51,044 nucleotides of DNA from an uncultured Prevotella sp. (GCA_946614435.1 CAMOGW010000016.1:1-51044); one strand, 5' to 3'; counted from the first letter of the stretch, positions 24,447 to 33,687 are shown. Program-made: numbers and translations. Notes: generated from the sequence alone by a model not told the origin.

Positions 24447-26555
24447 ATGCTGAAAGGAAAGAAGATTGTGCTGGGCATCACAGGCTCGATAGCTGCCTAC
24501 AAGGCTTGCTACATAATTCGTGGATTGGTGAAGGCCGGGGCTGAGGTACAGGTGGTCATCACACCTGCCGGCAAAGAGTTTATCACCCCCATCACGCTTT
24601 CGGCGCTCACGCAGAAGCCTGTGGTGAGCGAGTTCTTTTCACAGCGCGATGGCACATGGAACAGTCATGTGGCGCTGGGACTTTGGGCTGATGCCATGCT
24701 CATTGCTCCTTGTACGGCATCCACGTTAGGCAAGATGGTCAGCGGAGTGGCCGACAACATGTTGCTTACCACCTATCTGTCAATGAAAGCGCCTGTCTTC
24801 ATCGCTCCGGCAATGGACCTTGACATGTATGCTCATCCGTCAACACAGAAGAACTTGGAGCATCTGCGTTCCTACGGCAACCATATCATTGAGCCTCAGT
24901 CGGGCTTCTTGGCTAGCGGACTGGAGGGTAAGGGACGTATGGAAGAGCCAGAACGAATCGTGGAATACCTCAATGAGTTTTTCGAACAGGAAGAACAGAA
25001 AGATTTGGCTGGCAAGCATGTCATGATTACGGCAGGCCCTACCTATGAGAAAATAGACCCTGTACGTTTTATCGGAAACTACTCAAGTGGCAAGATGGGC
25101 TTCGCCCTTGCCGAAGAGTGTGCTAAACGCGGAGCGCAAGTGACGTTGATAGCAGGACCGGTTGACGTTCTCACTACGAGTCAGAACGTCAGACGCATTG
25201 ACGTGGAGAGTTGTCTGCAAATGGAGCAGGCGGCATGCGAGGCATTCCCATCGAGCGATGCTGCCATCCTATGTGCGGCAGTAGCCGACTTCCGGCCTGA
25301 AAACGTGGCAGAAGAGAAAATCAAACGAGTAGGAGAGGAACTGAATATCCGACTGATACCGAATCCTGACATCGCTGCTGAGCTGGGACGCATGAAGACT
25401 GGTAAGCAAGTGCTTGTGGGCTTTGCACTTGAAACAAACAACGAGGAACAGAATGCAACGCACAAGTTGGAGAAGAAGAACCTGGACTTCATCGTACTGA
25501 ACTCGCTACGCAATAAAGGAACCTGTTTCAAGAGCGATGACAATCAGATAGCCATCCTCTCACGTGAGGGACGAAAAGACTATGAGCGCAAGCCTAAGAA
25601 GCAGGTGGCTACAGATATCATAGATGAACTGAGCGCTATGTTGCGACGACTGACCGTTGTGTTGGCTGTGCTGTTAGGCAGTTGGGGGGTGACTCCTACC
25701 GCGTCAGCACAGGAGTTACAGGCCAAAGTGAACATCAATCATCAGCAGGTGCAAGGTACTGATGTCAGCATATTCAACAATCTGCAGCAGACATTGGAAC
25801 AGTTCATCAACGAGCGCCAATGGACGCCTCTTCAGTTTCAACAGAACGAGCGTATCGCGTGTACCTTTAATATTACGGTGACAAAATATGATGCAGCTAC
25901 GAATCATTTCACTTGTACGGCGCTGATTCAGGCCAATCGTCCCGTCTATAACTCGGCTTATACGACAACACTCTACAACAATCGTGACAAGTCATTCGAA
26001 TTCGACTATGCCCAGTTTGACCAGCTGAACTTCAATGAGGAATATCTGGACAATCAGCTTGTGGCACTTGTGGCTTATTATGCTTACCTGATTATTGGAC
26101 TTGACTTGGACAGCTTTGCCCCGATGGGCGGCACCGATGTGTTGCAGCGTTGCATGAATTTGGTGAACAATGCACAGAACCTGGATTTCCCCGGATGGAA
26201 GTCGTTCGAAGACTCGCGCAATCGCTTTGCAATCATCAACGACTATCTGGATGAAGCTATGAAGCCTTTCCGTCAGTTGCAGTACGACTACTATCGTAAG
26301 GGACTCGACGAGATGGCTCAAAATGCAGAGCGTGGTCGTACCAACGTCACTACAGCTTTGGAGACCTGTCTGAAGAAAGCTCATGAAGACAAGCCGCTGA
26401 GTATGCTCCCTCAGATTTGGACTGACTATAAAAAGGACGAACTGGCTAATATCTACAAAGGAAAGGGTACACAGAAAGAAAAGCAGAGCGTCTATGATAT
26501 TCTGCTCGGTATGAATGCTTCGCAGAGCAATACGTGGGACAAGATTAAACAGTAA
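24447..26555 (+). CDS. coaBC: CoaBC joined in frame to a DUF4835 protein
   Basis: The single open frame of 702 codons holds two proteins. Residues 1-397 are bifunctional CoaBC: the CoaC flavoprotein decarboxylase (GITGSIAAYKA, His in WNSHVALGLWAD, PAMDLDMY) and the CoaB ligase (MITAGPTYEKIDPVRFIGNYSSGKMG, AAVADFRP). Together they turn phosphopantothenate plus cysteine into phosphopantetheine for CoA. From Met398 (25638) comes a signal peptide and a DUF4835 domain, normally a separate secreted protein. No stop codon separates them. In the CoaC motif PxMNxxMW the Asn is Asp here, which I believe is common in Bacteroidetes. The recN gene follows after four bases. A cytosolic enzyme with an internal signal peptide is topologically odd; internal initiation is a likely resolution. 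Confidence 0.93.
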   Translation: MLKGKKIVLGITGSIAAYKACYIIRGLVKAGAEVQVVITPAGKEFITPITLSALTQKPVVSEFFSQRDGTWNSHVALGLWADAMLIAPCTASTLGKMVSGVADNMLLTTYLSMKAPVFIAPAMDLDMYAHPSTQKNLEHLRSYGNHIIEPQSGFLASGLEGKGRMEEPERIVEYLNEFFEQEEQKDLAGKHVMITAGPTYEKIDPVRFIGNYSSGKMGFALAEECAKRGAQVTLIAGPVDVLTTSQNVRRIDVESCLQMEQAACEAFPSSDAAILCAAVADFRPENVAEEKIKRVGEELNIRLIPNPDIAAELGRMKTGKQVLVGFALETNNEEQNATHKLEKKNLDFIVLNSLRNKGTCFKSDDNQIAILSREGRKDYERKPKKQVATDIIDELSAMLRRLTVVLAVLLGSWGVTPTASAQELQAKVNINHQQVQGTDVSIFNNLQQTLEQFINERQWTPLQFQQNERIACTFNITVTKYDAATNHFTCTALIQANRPVYNSAYTTTLYNNRDKSFEFDYAQFDQLNFNEEYLDNQLVALVAYYAYLIIGLDLDSFAPMGGTDVLQRCMNLVNNAQNLDFPGWKSFEDSRNRFAIINDYLDEAMKPFRQLQYDYYRKGLDEMAQNAERGRTNVTTALETCLKKAHEDKPLSMLPQIWTDYKKDELANIYKGKGTQKEKQSVYDILLGMNASQSNTWDKIKQ
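25638..26555 (+). CDS. DUF4835 protein, probable internal translation start
   Basis: This is an alternative product inside the long frame, starting at the ATG at 25638. The 305-residue protein would have a good signal peptide (MLRRLTVVLAVLLGSWGVTP... with cleavage near TASAQE) and a mature DUF4835 region (TCTALIQANRPVYNSAY, YYAYLIIGLDLDSFAP, FPGWKSFEDSRNRF). DUF4835 proteins are periplasmic or outer-membrane-facing in Bacteroidetes and of unknown function; their genes commonly sit between coaBC and recN. That synteny, plus the signal peptide at the joint, argues that 25638 is a real start whether or not readthrough from CoaBC also occurs. Confidence 0.75.
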   Translation: MLRRLTVVLAVLLGSWGVTPTASAQELQAKVNINHQQVQGTDVSIFNNLQQTLEQFINERQWTPLQFQQNERIACTFNITVTKYDAATNHFTCTALIQANRPVYNSAYTTTLYNNRDKSFEFDYAQFDQLNFNEEYLDNQLVALVAYYAYLIIGLDLDSFAPMGGTDVLQRCMNLVNNAQNLDFPGWKSFEDSRNRFAIINDYLDEAMKPFRQLQYDYYRKGLDEMAQNAERGRTNVTTALETCLKKAHEDKPLSMLPQIWTDYKKDELANIYKGKGTQKEKQSVYDILLGMNASQSNTWDKIKQ

Positions 26556-26559
26556 AATC

Positions 26560-28284
26560 ATGCTTCGACATCTCTATATTAAGAACTATACACTCATTGA
26601 TGAGTTGGATATTGACTTCAGTGAGGGCTTTTCGGTCATCACTGGTGAAACGGGTGCTGGTAAGAGCATTATCTTAGGAGCCATCGGGCTGTTGTTAGGG
26701 CAACGTGCTGACTCGAAGGCGATAAAGGCGGGTGCCGACAAGTGTGTCGTAGAGGCGCATTTCGATTTGTCGCGTTACGACATGAAGCCGTTCTTTGAGG
26801 AGAACGACATAGAGTTTGATGCTTCCGATACGATTGTGAGACGTGAGCTGACTGCTGCTGGCAAGAGTCGTGCTTTTATCAACGACACTCCCGCTTCGTT
26901 GGCATTGATGAAAGAGCTGGGTGAGCAACTTGTCGATGTGCATTCGCAACATCAGAATCTGTTGCTGAGCAAGCAGAACTTTCAGTTAGAGGTGGTCGAT
27001 ATTCTGGCAAAGGACGGTAAGGAGTTGGAAGCTTACCAAAGGGCCTATGCCGTCTATCGGCAGGCGGAGCACGAACTTGAAGAGCTACGCGAGGAAATAG
27101 AGCGTAACAGGATAGAGGCAGATATGCTTCAGTTCCAATATGAAGAGCTGTCAAATGCCCGGCTTGTTGAAGGCGAGCAGCAGGAACTTGAAGCAAAAAG
27201 CGACACAATGACCCATGCCGAAGACATCAAGCAAGGATTCTATACCACGGTCTCAGCACTTAATGGCGATGAGCAGGGGGGAGTGCTCGCATCTTTGAAA
27301 CGCTCAGTATCAGCTTTGCGAGGCATCGAGAAAGTGATGGCACAGGCTTCGCAGTTGGCCGACCGCTTAGACAGTAGTCTGATAGAGATTAAGGATATAG
27401 CCAATGAAGCCGAAGAACTGCTTGACAAAGTGGATTTTGACCCTTCGGAATTGGATAGCGTGAATGCAAGGCTCGACCGGATTTACGACTTGCAGAAGAA
27501 ATATCGTGCTGATAGCATAGAAGAGTTGTTGGCAAAACAGAAGAGCTTGCATCAGAAACTGTTGAGCATAGAGAATTCGGATGAAGAACTGGCAGCTTTG
27601 CAGCAAAAACGGGAAAAACTTCATGCCGAATGCCTTGCAAAGGCTCAGGCACTAACAGCAAAGAGAAGTAAGGCGGCTAAGACGATTGAACGCCAGCTGT
27701 GCGAACGGCTCGTCCCGTTAGGAATGCCGAACGTGCGTTTTGAAGTGGCTGTTGAGCAGGAAGAGATCGGACGGATGGGACAGGACAAGGTCGCTTTCCT
27801 CTTCAGCGCCAATACCTCTACGGCCCTTCAGCCCGTTTCTCAGGTAGCATCTGGTGGTGAGATTGCGCGTGTGATGCTGGCTCTGAAAGCGATGATTAGC
27901 GGAGCTGTGAAGCTTCCTACGATTATTTTCGATGAGATAGATACAGGAGTGAGCGGAAAGATAGCAGAGCAAATGGCGCAAATCATGTACGAGATGGGAT
28001 GTCAGGACCGACAGGTCATCAGCATCACCCACCTTCCGCAAATCGCTGCATTAGGTACAACCCACTACAAGGTGTATAAAGAGGAAACTAAACAGGGAAC
28101 CACAAGTCACATGACCATGCTTGAAGCCGAAGAGCGCGTGAAAGAGATTGCTCAGATGCTGAGCGGTAGCAATGTGAGTCAGGCCGCTATCGAAAATGCC
28201 AGACAACTACTCAGCTCTCTTGCTCCTCATCAGCATCAACGTCAAAGTCGTGATGAGGATGGTGGAAGACGTGATGGTGAATGA
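26560..28284 (+). CDS. recN: DNA repair protein RecN
   Basis: The 574-residue SMC-like ATPase acts early in double-strand-break repair. Walker A is GETGAGKSIILGAIGLLLG, the ABC signature is VASGGEIARVMLALKAM and Walker B is TIIFDEIDTGVSG; a coiled coil fills ~155-370. The start at 26560 (MLRHLYIKNYTLIDELDIDF) is the family start. The normal end would be near ENARQLL; here about 20 extra residues (SLAPHQHQRQSRDEDGGRRDGE region) run into the antisense end of the MgtC gene, a 74-base convergent overlap. It follows the CoaBC-DUF4835 frame by four bases, as one operon. Confidence 0.96.
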   Translation: MLRHLYIKNYTLIDELDIDFSEGFSVITGETGAGKSIILGAIGLLLGQRADSKAIKAGADKCVVEAHFDLSRYDMKPFFEENDIEFDASDTIVRRELTAAGKSRAFINDTPASLALMKELGEQLVDVHSQHQNLLLSKQNFQLEVVDILAKDGKELEAYQRAYAVYRQAEHELEELREEIERNRIEADMLQFQYEELSNARLVEGEQQELEAKSDTMTHAEDIKQGFYTTVSALNGDEQGGVLASLKRSVSALRGIEKVMAQASQLADRLDSSLIEIKDIANEAEELLDKVDFDPSELDSVNARLDRIYDLQKKYRADSIEELLAKQKSLHQKLLSIENSDEELAALQQKREKLHAECLAKAQALTAKRSKAAKTIERQLCERLVPLGMPNVRFEVAVEQEEIGRMGQDKVAFLFSANTSTALQPVSQVASGGEIARVMLALKAMISGAVKLPTIIFDEIDTGVSGKIAEQMAQIMYEMGCQDRQVISITHLPQIAALGTTHYKVYKEETKQGTTSHMTMLEAEERVKEIAQMLSGSNVSQAAIENARQLLSSLAPHQHQRQSRDEDGGRRDGE

Positions 28285-28693
28285 AATTCATGCCCTCCAG
28301 ACAAACCAGCACCATAATCGTGGCTGCTGTGGCTACAGCATACATTCCGGCGCTGGCTGTCATTCCGATGGCAGATGTGACCCACAAGCCTGCTGCTGTG
28401 GTGAGTCCTTTCACAACATTCTTCTGAAAAATGATGGTACCCGCACCGATAAAGCCTATGCCACTCACCACTTGAGCTGCCATACGGGCAGGGTCGCGTT
28501 GGATGATTACTCCCGGCTGTGCAACGTAGTCGTCGAATCCGTACATGGAAAGCACCATGAAAAGGGCGCTGCCCAGTCCTACAAGGAAATGTGTGCGGAA
28601 GCCTGCCTCCTTCGATCTGTATTCACGTTCCAGACCGATAGCCCCACCAAGCATGGCTGCAATAAAAATGCTAAGAATATATTGGCTTGTCAT
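28211..28693 (-). CDS. MgtC/SapB family membrane protein
   Basis: The 160-residue protein has four to five predicted membrane helices with the family's IAAMLGGAIGLEREYRSKEAGFRTH, GIGFIGAGTIIF and GLTTAAGLWVTSAIGM. MgtC proteins modulate magnesium homeostasis and ATP synthase in Salmonella; the function of the shorter Bacteroidetes forms is unclear. The C-terminal tail is unusual: histidine-rich (HHHVFHHPHH) then acidic, which could bind metal. That tail is encoded antisense to the recN 3' end. The start at 28693 is chosen because 28729 lies inside the promoter box. Confidence 0.9.
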   Translation of the reverse strand: MTSQYILSIFIAAMLGGAIGLEREYRSKEAGFRTHFLVGLGSALFMVLSMYGFDDYVAQPGVIIQRDPARMAAQVVSGIGFIGAGTIIFQKNVVKGLTTAAGLWVTSAIGMTASAGMYAVATAATIMVLVCLEGMNFIHHHVFHHPHHDFDVDADEEQES

Positions 28694-28726
28694 ATATTTA
28701 TAGGTGTAAGTTGTTGTTTTGAAAGG

Positions 28727-28734
28727 CAAAGGTA
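28727..28734 (-). promoter_or_regulatory. -7 element of MgtC gene
   Basis: The minus strand reads TACCTTTG, 33 bases before ATG 28693. It is back to back with the promoter of the HAD gene. Confidence 0.65.
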
Positions 28735-28776
28735 CAAATAATTCATAATAAATCGTCCTAATTCAGCACTTTTTCG

Positions 28777-28784
28777 TACCTTTG
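28777..28784 (+). promoter_or_regulatory. -7 element of HAD-panB operon
   Basis: TACCTTTG followed by CACCC, 22 bases before ATG 28807. No clear -33. Confidence 0.65.
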
Positions 28785-28806
28785 CACCCAATTTTAAAGA
28801 AAAAGC

Positions 28807-29460
28807 ATGAAAAAATTGAAAGCGGCACTCTTCGACCTTGACGGTGTTGTGTTCGACACAGAGCCGCAATACACAATCTTTTGGGGGGAACAATGTCGTG
28901 AGTTCCACCCAGAGCACCCAGGATTAGAAATTGAAATCAAGGGGCAGACGCTAACACAGATTTTTGACCGCTGGTTCAGCGGTGAGTTAGCCTATACTCA
29001 GCCTCTCATTACCAGACGGCTTGATGCTTATGAGGCACAGATGGACTATCTCTATGTGGCAGGATTCGAGCGATTTGTAATGGAACTGAAGGCACAAGGC
29101 ATGAAAACAGCCGTGGTGACCAGTTCCAACCTGCCTAAGATGCAGAGCGTTTACCAGCATCGGCCTGAATTTACAACATTCTTTGACGAAATCTTGACAA
29201 GTGAGGACTTTGCCGAGAGCAAGCCTTCGCCCGACTGCTATTTGCGTGGTGCTGCGCGTTTTGCTGCAAAGCCCGACGAGTGTGTAGTGTTCGAGGACAG
29301 TTTCAATGGCCTTCGCTCCGGACGTGCTGCAGGCATGTTTGTCGTGGGACTTACTACGAGTAATCCGAAAGAAAAGATAAAAGAGCTGTCTGATATTCAG
29401 ATAGGCGATTATAAAGAATTTGACTTTAAAAAATTATTAGAATTATGGCAGGCTATTTAG
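28807..29460 (+). CDS. HAD family phosphatase/phosphomutase
   Basis: The 217-residue HAD subfamily IA protein has motif [13 protein letters not shown] (nucleophile Asp10), motif II VVTSSN, the lysine in ESKPSPDCY and motif [13 protein letters not shown]. This set is that of beta-phosphoglucomutase-like and sugar-phosphate phosphatases. It lacks any membrane or signal segment. Its last 16 bases overlap the panB start, so the two are translationally coupled. The linkage to pantothenate synthesis could mean a pathway role, but in this family the substrate cannot be told from sequence. Confidence 0.9.
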   Translation: MKKLKAALFDLDGVVFDTEPQYTIFWGEQCREFHPEHPGLEIEIKGQTLTQIFDRWFSGELAYTQPLITRRLDAYEAQMDYLYVAGFERFVMELKAQGMKTAVVTSSNLPKMQSVYQHRPEFTTFFDEILTSEDFAESKPSPDCYLRGAARFAAKPDECVVFEDSFNGLRSGRAAGMFVVGLTTSNPKEKIKELSDIQIGDYKEFDFKKLLELWQAI

Positions 29461-30266
29461 TTAGTGACACACGTAAAGTGACAACCCATCGTTTCATTGA
29501 GATGAAACAGAAAAGTGAGAAAATCTCAATGCTCACATCTTATGACTATACAACTGCAAGCATTGTTGACCGTGCAGGTGTTGACGGAATATTGATTGGC
29601 GATTCAGCCTCGAACGTGATGGTAGGCAACTCTACTACTTTGCCCATGACGGTCGATCAGATGATTTATCACGCACGTTCGGTTGTTAATGGTGTGAAAC
29701 GAGCTCTCGTGGTATGTGACATGCCTTTCGGAAGTTATCAGACTGGTGTGCATGATGGCGTGACCAATGCCATTCGCATCATGAAGGAGAGTGGCTGCGA
29801 TGCACTGAAAATGGAAGGCGGAGTGGAAATACTGGATACGGTAAAGGCTATTCTTGATGCTGGCATCCCCGTCATGGGACACCTGGGACTTACGCCACAG
29901 AGTATCAATAAGTTCGGAACCTATGCTGTAAGAGCCAAGGAAGAGCGTGAAGCCGAGAAACTGCTGTCTGATGCAAAGGCTTTGGCTGAAGTGGGATGCT
30001 TTGCCGTAACACTGGAGAAGGTGCCTGCCAAGCTGGCAGCCCAGGTAACTGCTGAGATTGCCATACCTACCATCGGAATCGGAGCAGGTGGGCAGTGTGA
30101 CGGACAAATTCTTGTGATTGCCGACATGTTAGGCATGACTCAGGGATTCTCGCCTCGTTTCTTGCGTCGCTATGCCAATCTGAATGCTATTATGACGGAT
30201 GCCATAGGTAGCTATGTGACCGATGTGAAGAGTGGTGACTTCCCTAATGAAGAGGAGTCGTATTAA
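29445..30266 (+). CDS. panB: 3-methyl-2-oxobutanoate hydroxymethyltransferase
   Basis: The 273-residue enzyme transfers a hydroxymethyl group from methylene-THF to alpha-ketoisovalerate, the first committed step to pantothenate. Landmarks are [31 protein letters not shown] with metal-binding Asp, [15 protein letters not shown] and [12 protein letters not shown]. Length is normal. It overlaps the HAD gene by 16 bases and precedes an MFS gene by 26. CoaBC for later steps of CoA synthesis lies 3-5 kb upstream in another operon. No panC, panD or panE is in the window. Confidence 0.97.
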   Translation: MAGYLVSDTRKVTTHRFIEMKQKSEKISMLTSYDYTTASIVDRAGVDGILIGDSASNVMVGNSTTLPMTVDQMIYHARSVVNGVKRALVVCDMPFGSYQTGVHDGVTNAIRIMKESGCDALKMEGGVEILDTVKAILDAGIPVMGHLGLTPQSINKFGTYAVRAKEEREAEKLLSDAKALAEVGCFAVTLEKVPAKLAAQVTAEIAIPTIGIGAGGQCDGQILVIADMLGMTQGFSPRFLRRYANLNAIMTDAIGSYVTDVKSGDFPNEEESY

Positions 30267-30292
30267 AATTGTCAATTTGCTAAATATTTCTT

Positions 30293-31447
30293 GTGAATAC
30301 GCAGAGTACACCAGTTCATATCAGGTTGTGGCATAAGGAGTTCTGGCTTCTTGTTGTTGCAAATCTTTTGTTGTCGATGTCGGTGACATTGCTCATTCCC
30401 ACCTTTCCTCAATGGTCCCTCTATACGACAGGACTGTCTGTTGAAGAAACGGGATGGGTAATGGGCATTTTTGCAGCAGGATTGTTTCTGATGGGACCAT
30501 TCTGCTCGAAATTGGTGCAGAAGTATCGGCGTAATCAGGTATGTATATGGGCTATATCCGGCTTGGCACTCACTATTTTGCTGCCAGTTTACGTAAAACA
30601 TATTGACTTCTGGCAGTTACTGCTGATCAGATTGCTTCAAGGCACGACATTTGGATTGGCACAGATGGTATTGGCTTCAACATTGGTGATTGACACATGT
30701 GAGTCGTTCCAGCGTACTGAAGCCAATCACTCGGCTACATGGTTCGGTCGCTTTGCCTTGTCGTTAGGACCGATGGCGGGCCTGTTGCTCTATCGGCAAC
30801 TCGGCATGGAATATGTTTTCTATACTGCTGCCGGCTGTAGTCTGGCAGCAGCATTATTAATTCTGTTCGTACATTTTCCCTTCCGAGTGCCAAGTGAAGA
30901 TGTGCAGTCCATCAGCCTCGACCGTTTTTTCCTGGGCTCAGGTTGGCCTCTGTTCCTCAATCTATTTGTCGTATCACTAAGTATAGGTCTCGTCTTCTCA
31001 CTGCGATTCGAACCTGTCGATTTCGCCTTGATGATGATTGGATTCCTGTTGGCTTTGTTAGCTCAACGGTTCGTGTTTGCCGATGCTGAGTTGAAGAGTG
31101 AGGCTGTGACGGGGTTGCTTCTGATGATAGCGGCTATATTGATTCTGATTTATGTACCAAGTTCGTCGCTTCATTTTCCTTTGCTTGGATTAGGTCTTGG
31201 CATTTTGGGAGCTCGCTTTTTGCTATTGTTTATTAAGCTGAGTAGGCACTGTCAGCGAGGCACTGCCCAAAGCACTTTCATCTTAGGGTGGGAGAGTGGT
31301 ATGGCATTAGGCATTGGTCTTGGCATCGGACTCTTTGATGGCAATCGTGATGGGCTGCTCTTCACGGCATTGTTCTTGGTCACTTTAGGTATGATGGCCT
31401 ACGTTCTGTTCATACACCAGTGGTTCATACAGCATAAGAACCGATAA
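30293..31447 (+). CDS. MFS transporter
   Basis: The 384-residue protein has about twelve membrane helices and begins, after a GTG start, with HKEFWLLVVANLLLSMSVTLLIPT. The 2-3 loop MGPFCSKLVQKYRRNQ is the MFS motif-A region (weak). It resembles sugar-efflux and drug-efflux MFS of Bacteroidales (YfcJ/arabinose-efflux type). It lies 26 bases after panB and its stop overlaps a downstream ATG by one base, so it is in the same operon. A role in exporting or importing pantothenate or a sugar is possible but not shown. GTG is the only plausible start near the panB end. Confidence 0.85.
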   Translation: MNTQSTPVHIRLWHKEFWLLVVANLLLSMSVTLLIPTFPQWSLYTTGLSVEETGWVMGIFAAGLFLMGPFCSKLVQKYRRNQVCIWAISGLALTILLPVYVKHIDFWQLLLIRLLQGTTFGLAQMVLASTLVIDTCESFQRTEANHSATWFGRFALSLGPMAGLLLYRQLGMEYVFYTAAGCSLAAALLILFVHFPFRVPSEDVQSISLDRFFLGSGWPLFLNLFVVSLSIGLVFSLRFEPVDFALMMIGFLLALLAQRFVFADAELKSEAVTGLLLMIAAILILIYVPSSSLHFPLLGLGLGILGARFLLLFIKLSRHCQRGTAQSTFILGWESGMALGIGLGIGLFDGNRDGLLFTALFLVTLGMMAYVLFIHQWFIQHKNR

Positions 31448-31482
31448 TGACCTCATTTTCTTATTTAAAAACTATAATAATT

Positions 31483-32118
31483 ATGACTACCAAACGAAAT
31501 CTTTTCACCTTAATCCTATTCATGCTGTCACTCTTCACTTGGGCACAGCAAGGCTATTACACACGTGAGTTTCATGACAAGCAGTTAGTGAAAGAAGCTA
31601 AGAAGTGGTTGAAGCAGGGCGATTGGCGACATGGATTCACAAAGGCCGCTCCTCACTACTCGCTTAATGCCACTGAGTTCTATTTGCAGTATCAGAAGAA
31701 TCCGAAGCAGTGGCAGGCACTCTTCCACTGGATTGCTGAGACCGATTTGCTCTCCATTCCTGCAGGTCGTCATCCTATTGAGGGCACTACGCTTGTAGCA
31801 AGTGTGGAAGATTCTGACAATGGTCCTTTGGAGAAACGTGCTTCAGAGAGTCACTATCATCATATTGATTTTCAATATGTGGTAAGTGGAGTAGAACGCT
31901 TTGGTATCATTGATCATGTGACAAGTGTACCGAATACCAAGTGGAAGCCCGATGTGATTCATTATCGTTATGATAAGAACCTTACTCGTTTCTACGATTC
32001 TTCACCCAATCGCTTCTTCATCTTCTTTCCCTGCGACTGGCATATTGCGAAAGTCAACAATAGTAGCAATAACCAGCGTATCAGGGTCATTGTAATCAAA
32101 GTGGACTACATCGATTGA
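31483..32118 (+). CDS. YhcH/YjgK/YiaL family protein with signal peptide
   Basis: The 211-residue protein has a signal peptide (MTTKRNLFTLILFMLSLFTWAQ) then a DUF386 beta-barrel with the likely metal site HYHHIDFQYVVSGVERFG and FPCDWHIAKV. YiaL and YhcH enzymes are sugar anomerases or lyase-like proteins acting in sialic acid or 2,3-diketogulonate use, and are normally about 150 residues and cytosolic; the exported form with ~60 extra N-terminal residues is a Bacteroidetes variant. An ATG at 31447 overlaps the MFS stop (TAATGA) and could add 12 residues; 31483 gives the cleaner signal peptide. Coupling with the transporter suggests a shared sugar substrate. Confidence 0.82.
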   Translation: MTTKRNLFTLILFMLSLFTWAQQGYYTREFHDKQLVKEAKKWLKQGDWRHGFTKAAPHYSLNATEFYLQYQKNPKQWQALFHWIAETDLLSIPAGRHPIEGTTLVASVEDSDNGPLEKRASESHYHHIDFQYVVSGVERFGIIDHVTSVPNTKWKPDVIHYRYDKNLTRFYDSSPNRFFIFFPCDWHIAKVNNSSNNQRIRVIVIKVDYID

Positions 32119-32194
32119 GGATGTGGTGAAAGGAGTGACTATTAAAAAAACAAAAAAACGTAGTTCTACTTATTCATCTTCCTGCTTGATTTAT

Positions 32195-32202
32195 TATCTT
32201 TG
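32195..32202 (+). promoter_or_regulatory. -7 element of uxaC
   Basis: TATCTTTG followed by CAGG, 42 bases before ATG 32245. No good -33. Confidence 0.6.
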
Positions 32203-32244
32203 CAGGTAAGATGATTAGAAACCACTAAAACAATAATCTAAAAA

Positions 32245-33654
32245 ATGAAGCAATTCAACGACAAGAATTTCGTCCTTGAGACCGAAGTGGCTCAGGACTT
32301 GTATCACAATCATGCGGCTAAGATGCCCATCATTGACTATCATTGTCACCTGATTCCCGAGATGGTGGCTAAAGACCATAAGTTCAAGAGCATTACTGAA
32401 CTGTGGCTGGGGGGCGATCACTATAAATGGCGTGCTATGCGTACCAATGGTGTGGATGAACGCTACTGCACAGGTAAGGATACCTCTGACTGGGAGAAGT
32501 TTGAAAAATGGGCTGAGACCGTGCCTTACACTTTCCGCAACCCTCTCTATCACTGGACCCATCTGGAACTGAAGACCGCTTTTGGTATTGAAAAACTGCT
32601 GTCGCCCAAGACGGCCCGTGAGATTTTCGATGAGTGCAATGACAAGCTTGCCAACAATCCTAACTTCACGGCTCGCGGTCTGATGCGTCATTACAATGTG
32701 GAGTGTGTCTGCACTACCGATGATCCTGTCGATGACTTGCACAACCATATTGAGTATGCCAAGATTCGTACCGAGAAGGATCCTCTCATGATTCCTGCAT
32801 GGCGTCCTGATAAAGCGATGAACATTGAGAAGCCCGAGTTCGCTAAATATGTAGAGCAGCTGGCAGAGGTGAGCGGTGTGAACATTGTGAGATTCGCCGA
32901 TATGGTAGATGCACTCCAGAAACGTCACGACTTCTTTGCCGAGCAGGGCTCGAAGCTCTCAGATCATGGTATTGAGGAGTTTTACGACGAAGAGTACACC
33001 GATTCGCAGATTGAGACCATCTTTGAGAAGGCCATGCGTGGACAGCAACTCAGCAATTTCGAGATTCGTCAGTTTAAACACTGCTTCTTAACCGTGATGG
33101 CTGAGATGGATGCCGATGCCGGTTGGACCCAGCAGTTCCACTATGGCGCAATTCGCGATAACAATACAAAGATGTATAATCAGTTAGGTCCTGACACTGG
33201 CTTCGATTCTATCGGTGAATTCAATACAGCCAAGGCAATGTCGAAGTTCCTGAATAAACTGAATATGGAAGGCAAGCTCACACGCACTATTCTATACACC
33301 TTGAATCCTTGTGCAAATGAGGTGATTGCCACTATGCTGGGCAACTTCCAGGGAGGTGAGCCGGGTAAGATTCAGTTCGGCTCAGGCTGGTGGTTCAACG
33401 ATCAGATGGACGGCATGATTCGTCAGATGAACGCCCTTTCGGTGCTCGGCCTGCTGAGCCGCTTCGTAGGCATGCTGACTGACAGCCGCTCGTTCCTCAG
33501 CTATCCTCGTCATGAATACTTCCGCCGCATCCTTTGCAATATTCTTGGCAATGATGTGGAGAAGGGATTGCTGCCCGACGATCGTGAGACACTTGCTCGA
33601 ATGGTAGAGGACATTTCATACAACAACGCCCGTCGCTATTTCAAGTTCTATTGA
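32245..33654 (+). CDS. uxaC: Glucuronate isomerase
   Basis: The 469-residue amidohydrolase-fold enzyme isomerises D-glucuronate to fructuronate and D-galacturonate to tagaturonate, the first cytosolic step in uronate use. Landmarks are PIIDYHCHLIPEMVA (metal-site HxH), CTTDDPVDDLHNH, WTQQFHYGAIRDNN and GLLSRFVGMLTDSRSFLSYPRHEYFRRILCN-type GMLTDSRSFLSYPRHEYF. Full length. It stands alone with its own promoter and terminator, without uxaB/uxaA beside it. Together with GH105 it fits pectin catabolism. Confidence 0.97.
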   Translation: MKQFNDKNFVLETEVAQDLYHNHAAKMPIIDYHCHLIPEMVAKDHKFKSITELWLGGDHYKWRAMRTNGVDERYCTGKDTSDWEKFEKWAETVPYTFRNPLYHWTHLELKTAFGIEKLLSPKTAREIFDECNDKLANNPNFTARGLMRHYNVECVCTTDDPVDDLHNHIEYAKIRTEKDPLMIPAWRPDKAMNIEKPEFAKYVEQLAEVSGVNIVRFADMVDALQKRHDFFAEQGSKLSDHGIEEFYDEEYTDSQIETIFEKAMRGQQLSNFEIRQFKHCFLTVMAEMDADAGWTQQFHYGAIRDNNTKMYNQLGPDTGFDSIGEFNTAKAMSKFLNKLNMEGKLTRTILYTLNPCANEVIATMLGNFQGGEPGKIQFGSGWWFNDQMDGMIRQMNALSVLGLLSRFVGMLTDSRSFLSYPRHEYFRRILCNILGNDVEKGLLPDDRETLARMVEDISYNNARRYFKFY

Positions 33655-33687
33655 TTTAGACTATCGACAGGGACAAATTTTCAAGAC

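Noticed and set aside
24820..24860. CoaC active-site Asn replaced by Asp as evidence of a dead enzyme
   Set aside because: I believe the PAMDLDM form is widespread in Bacteroidetes CoaBC proteins, so it is probably functional.
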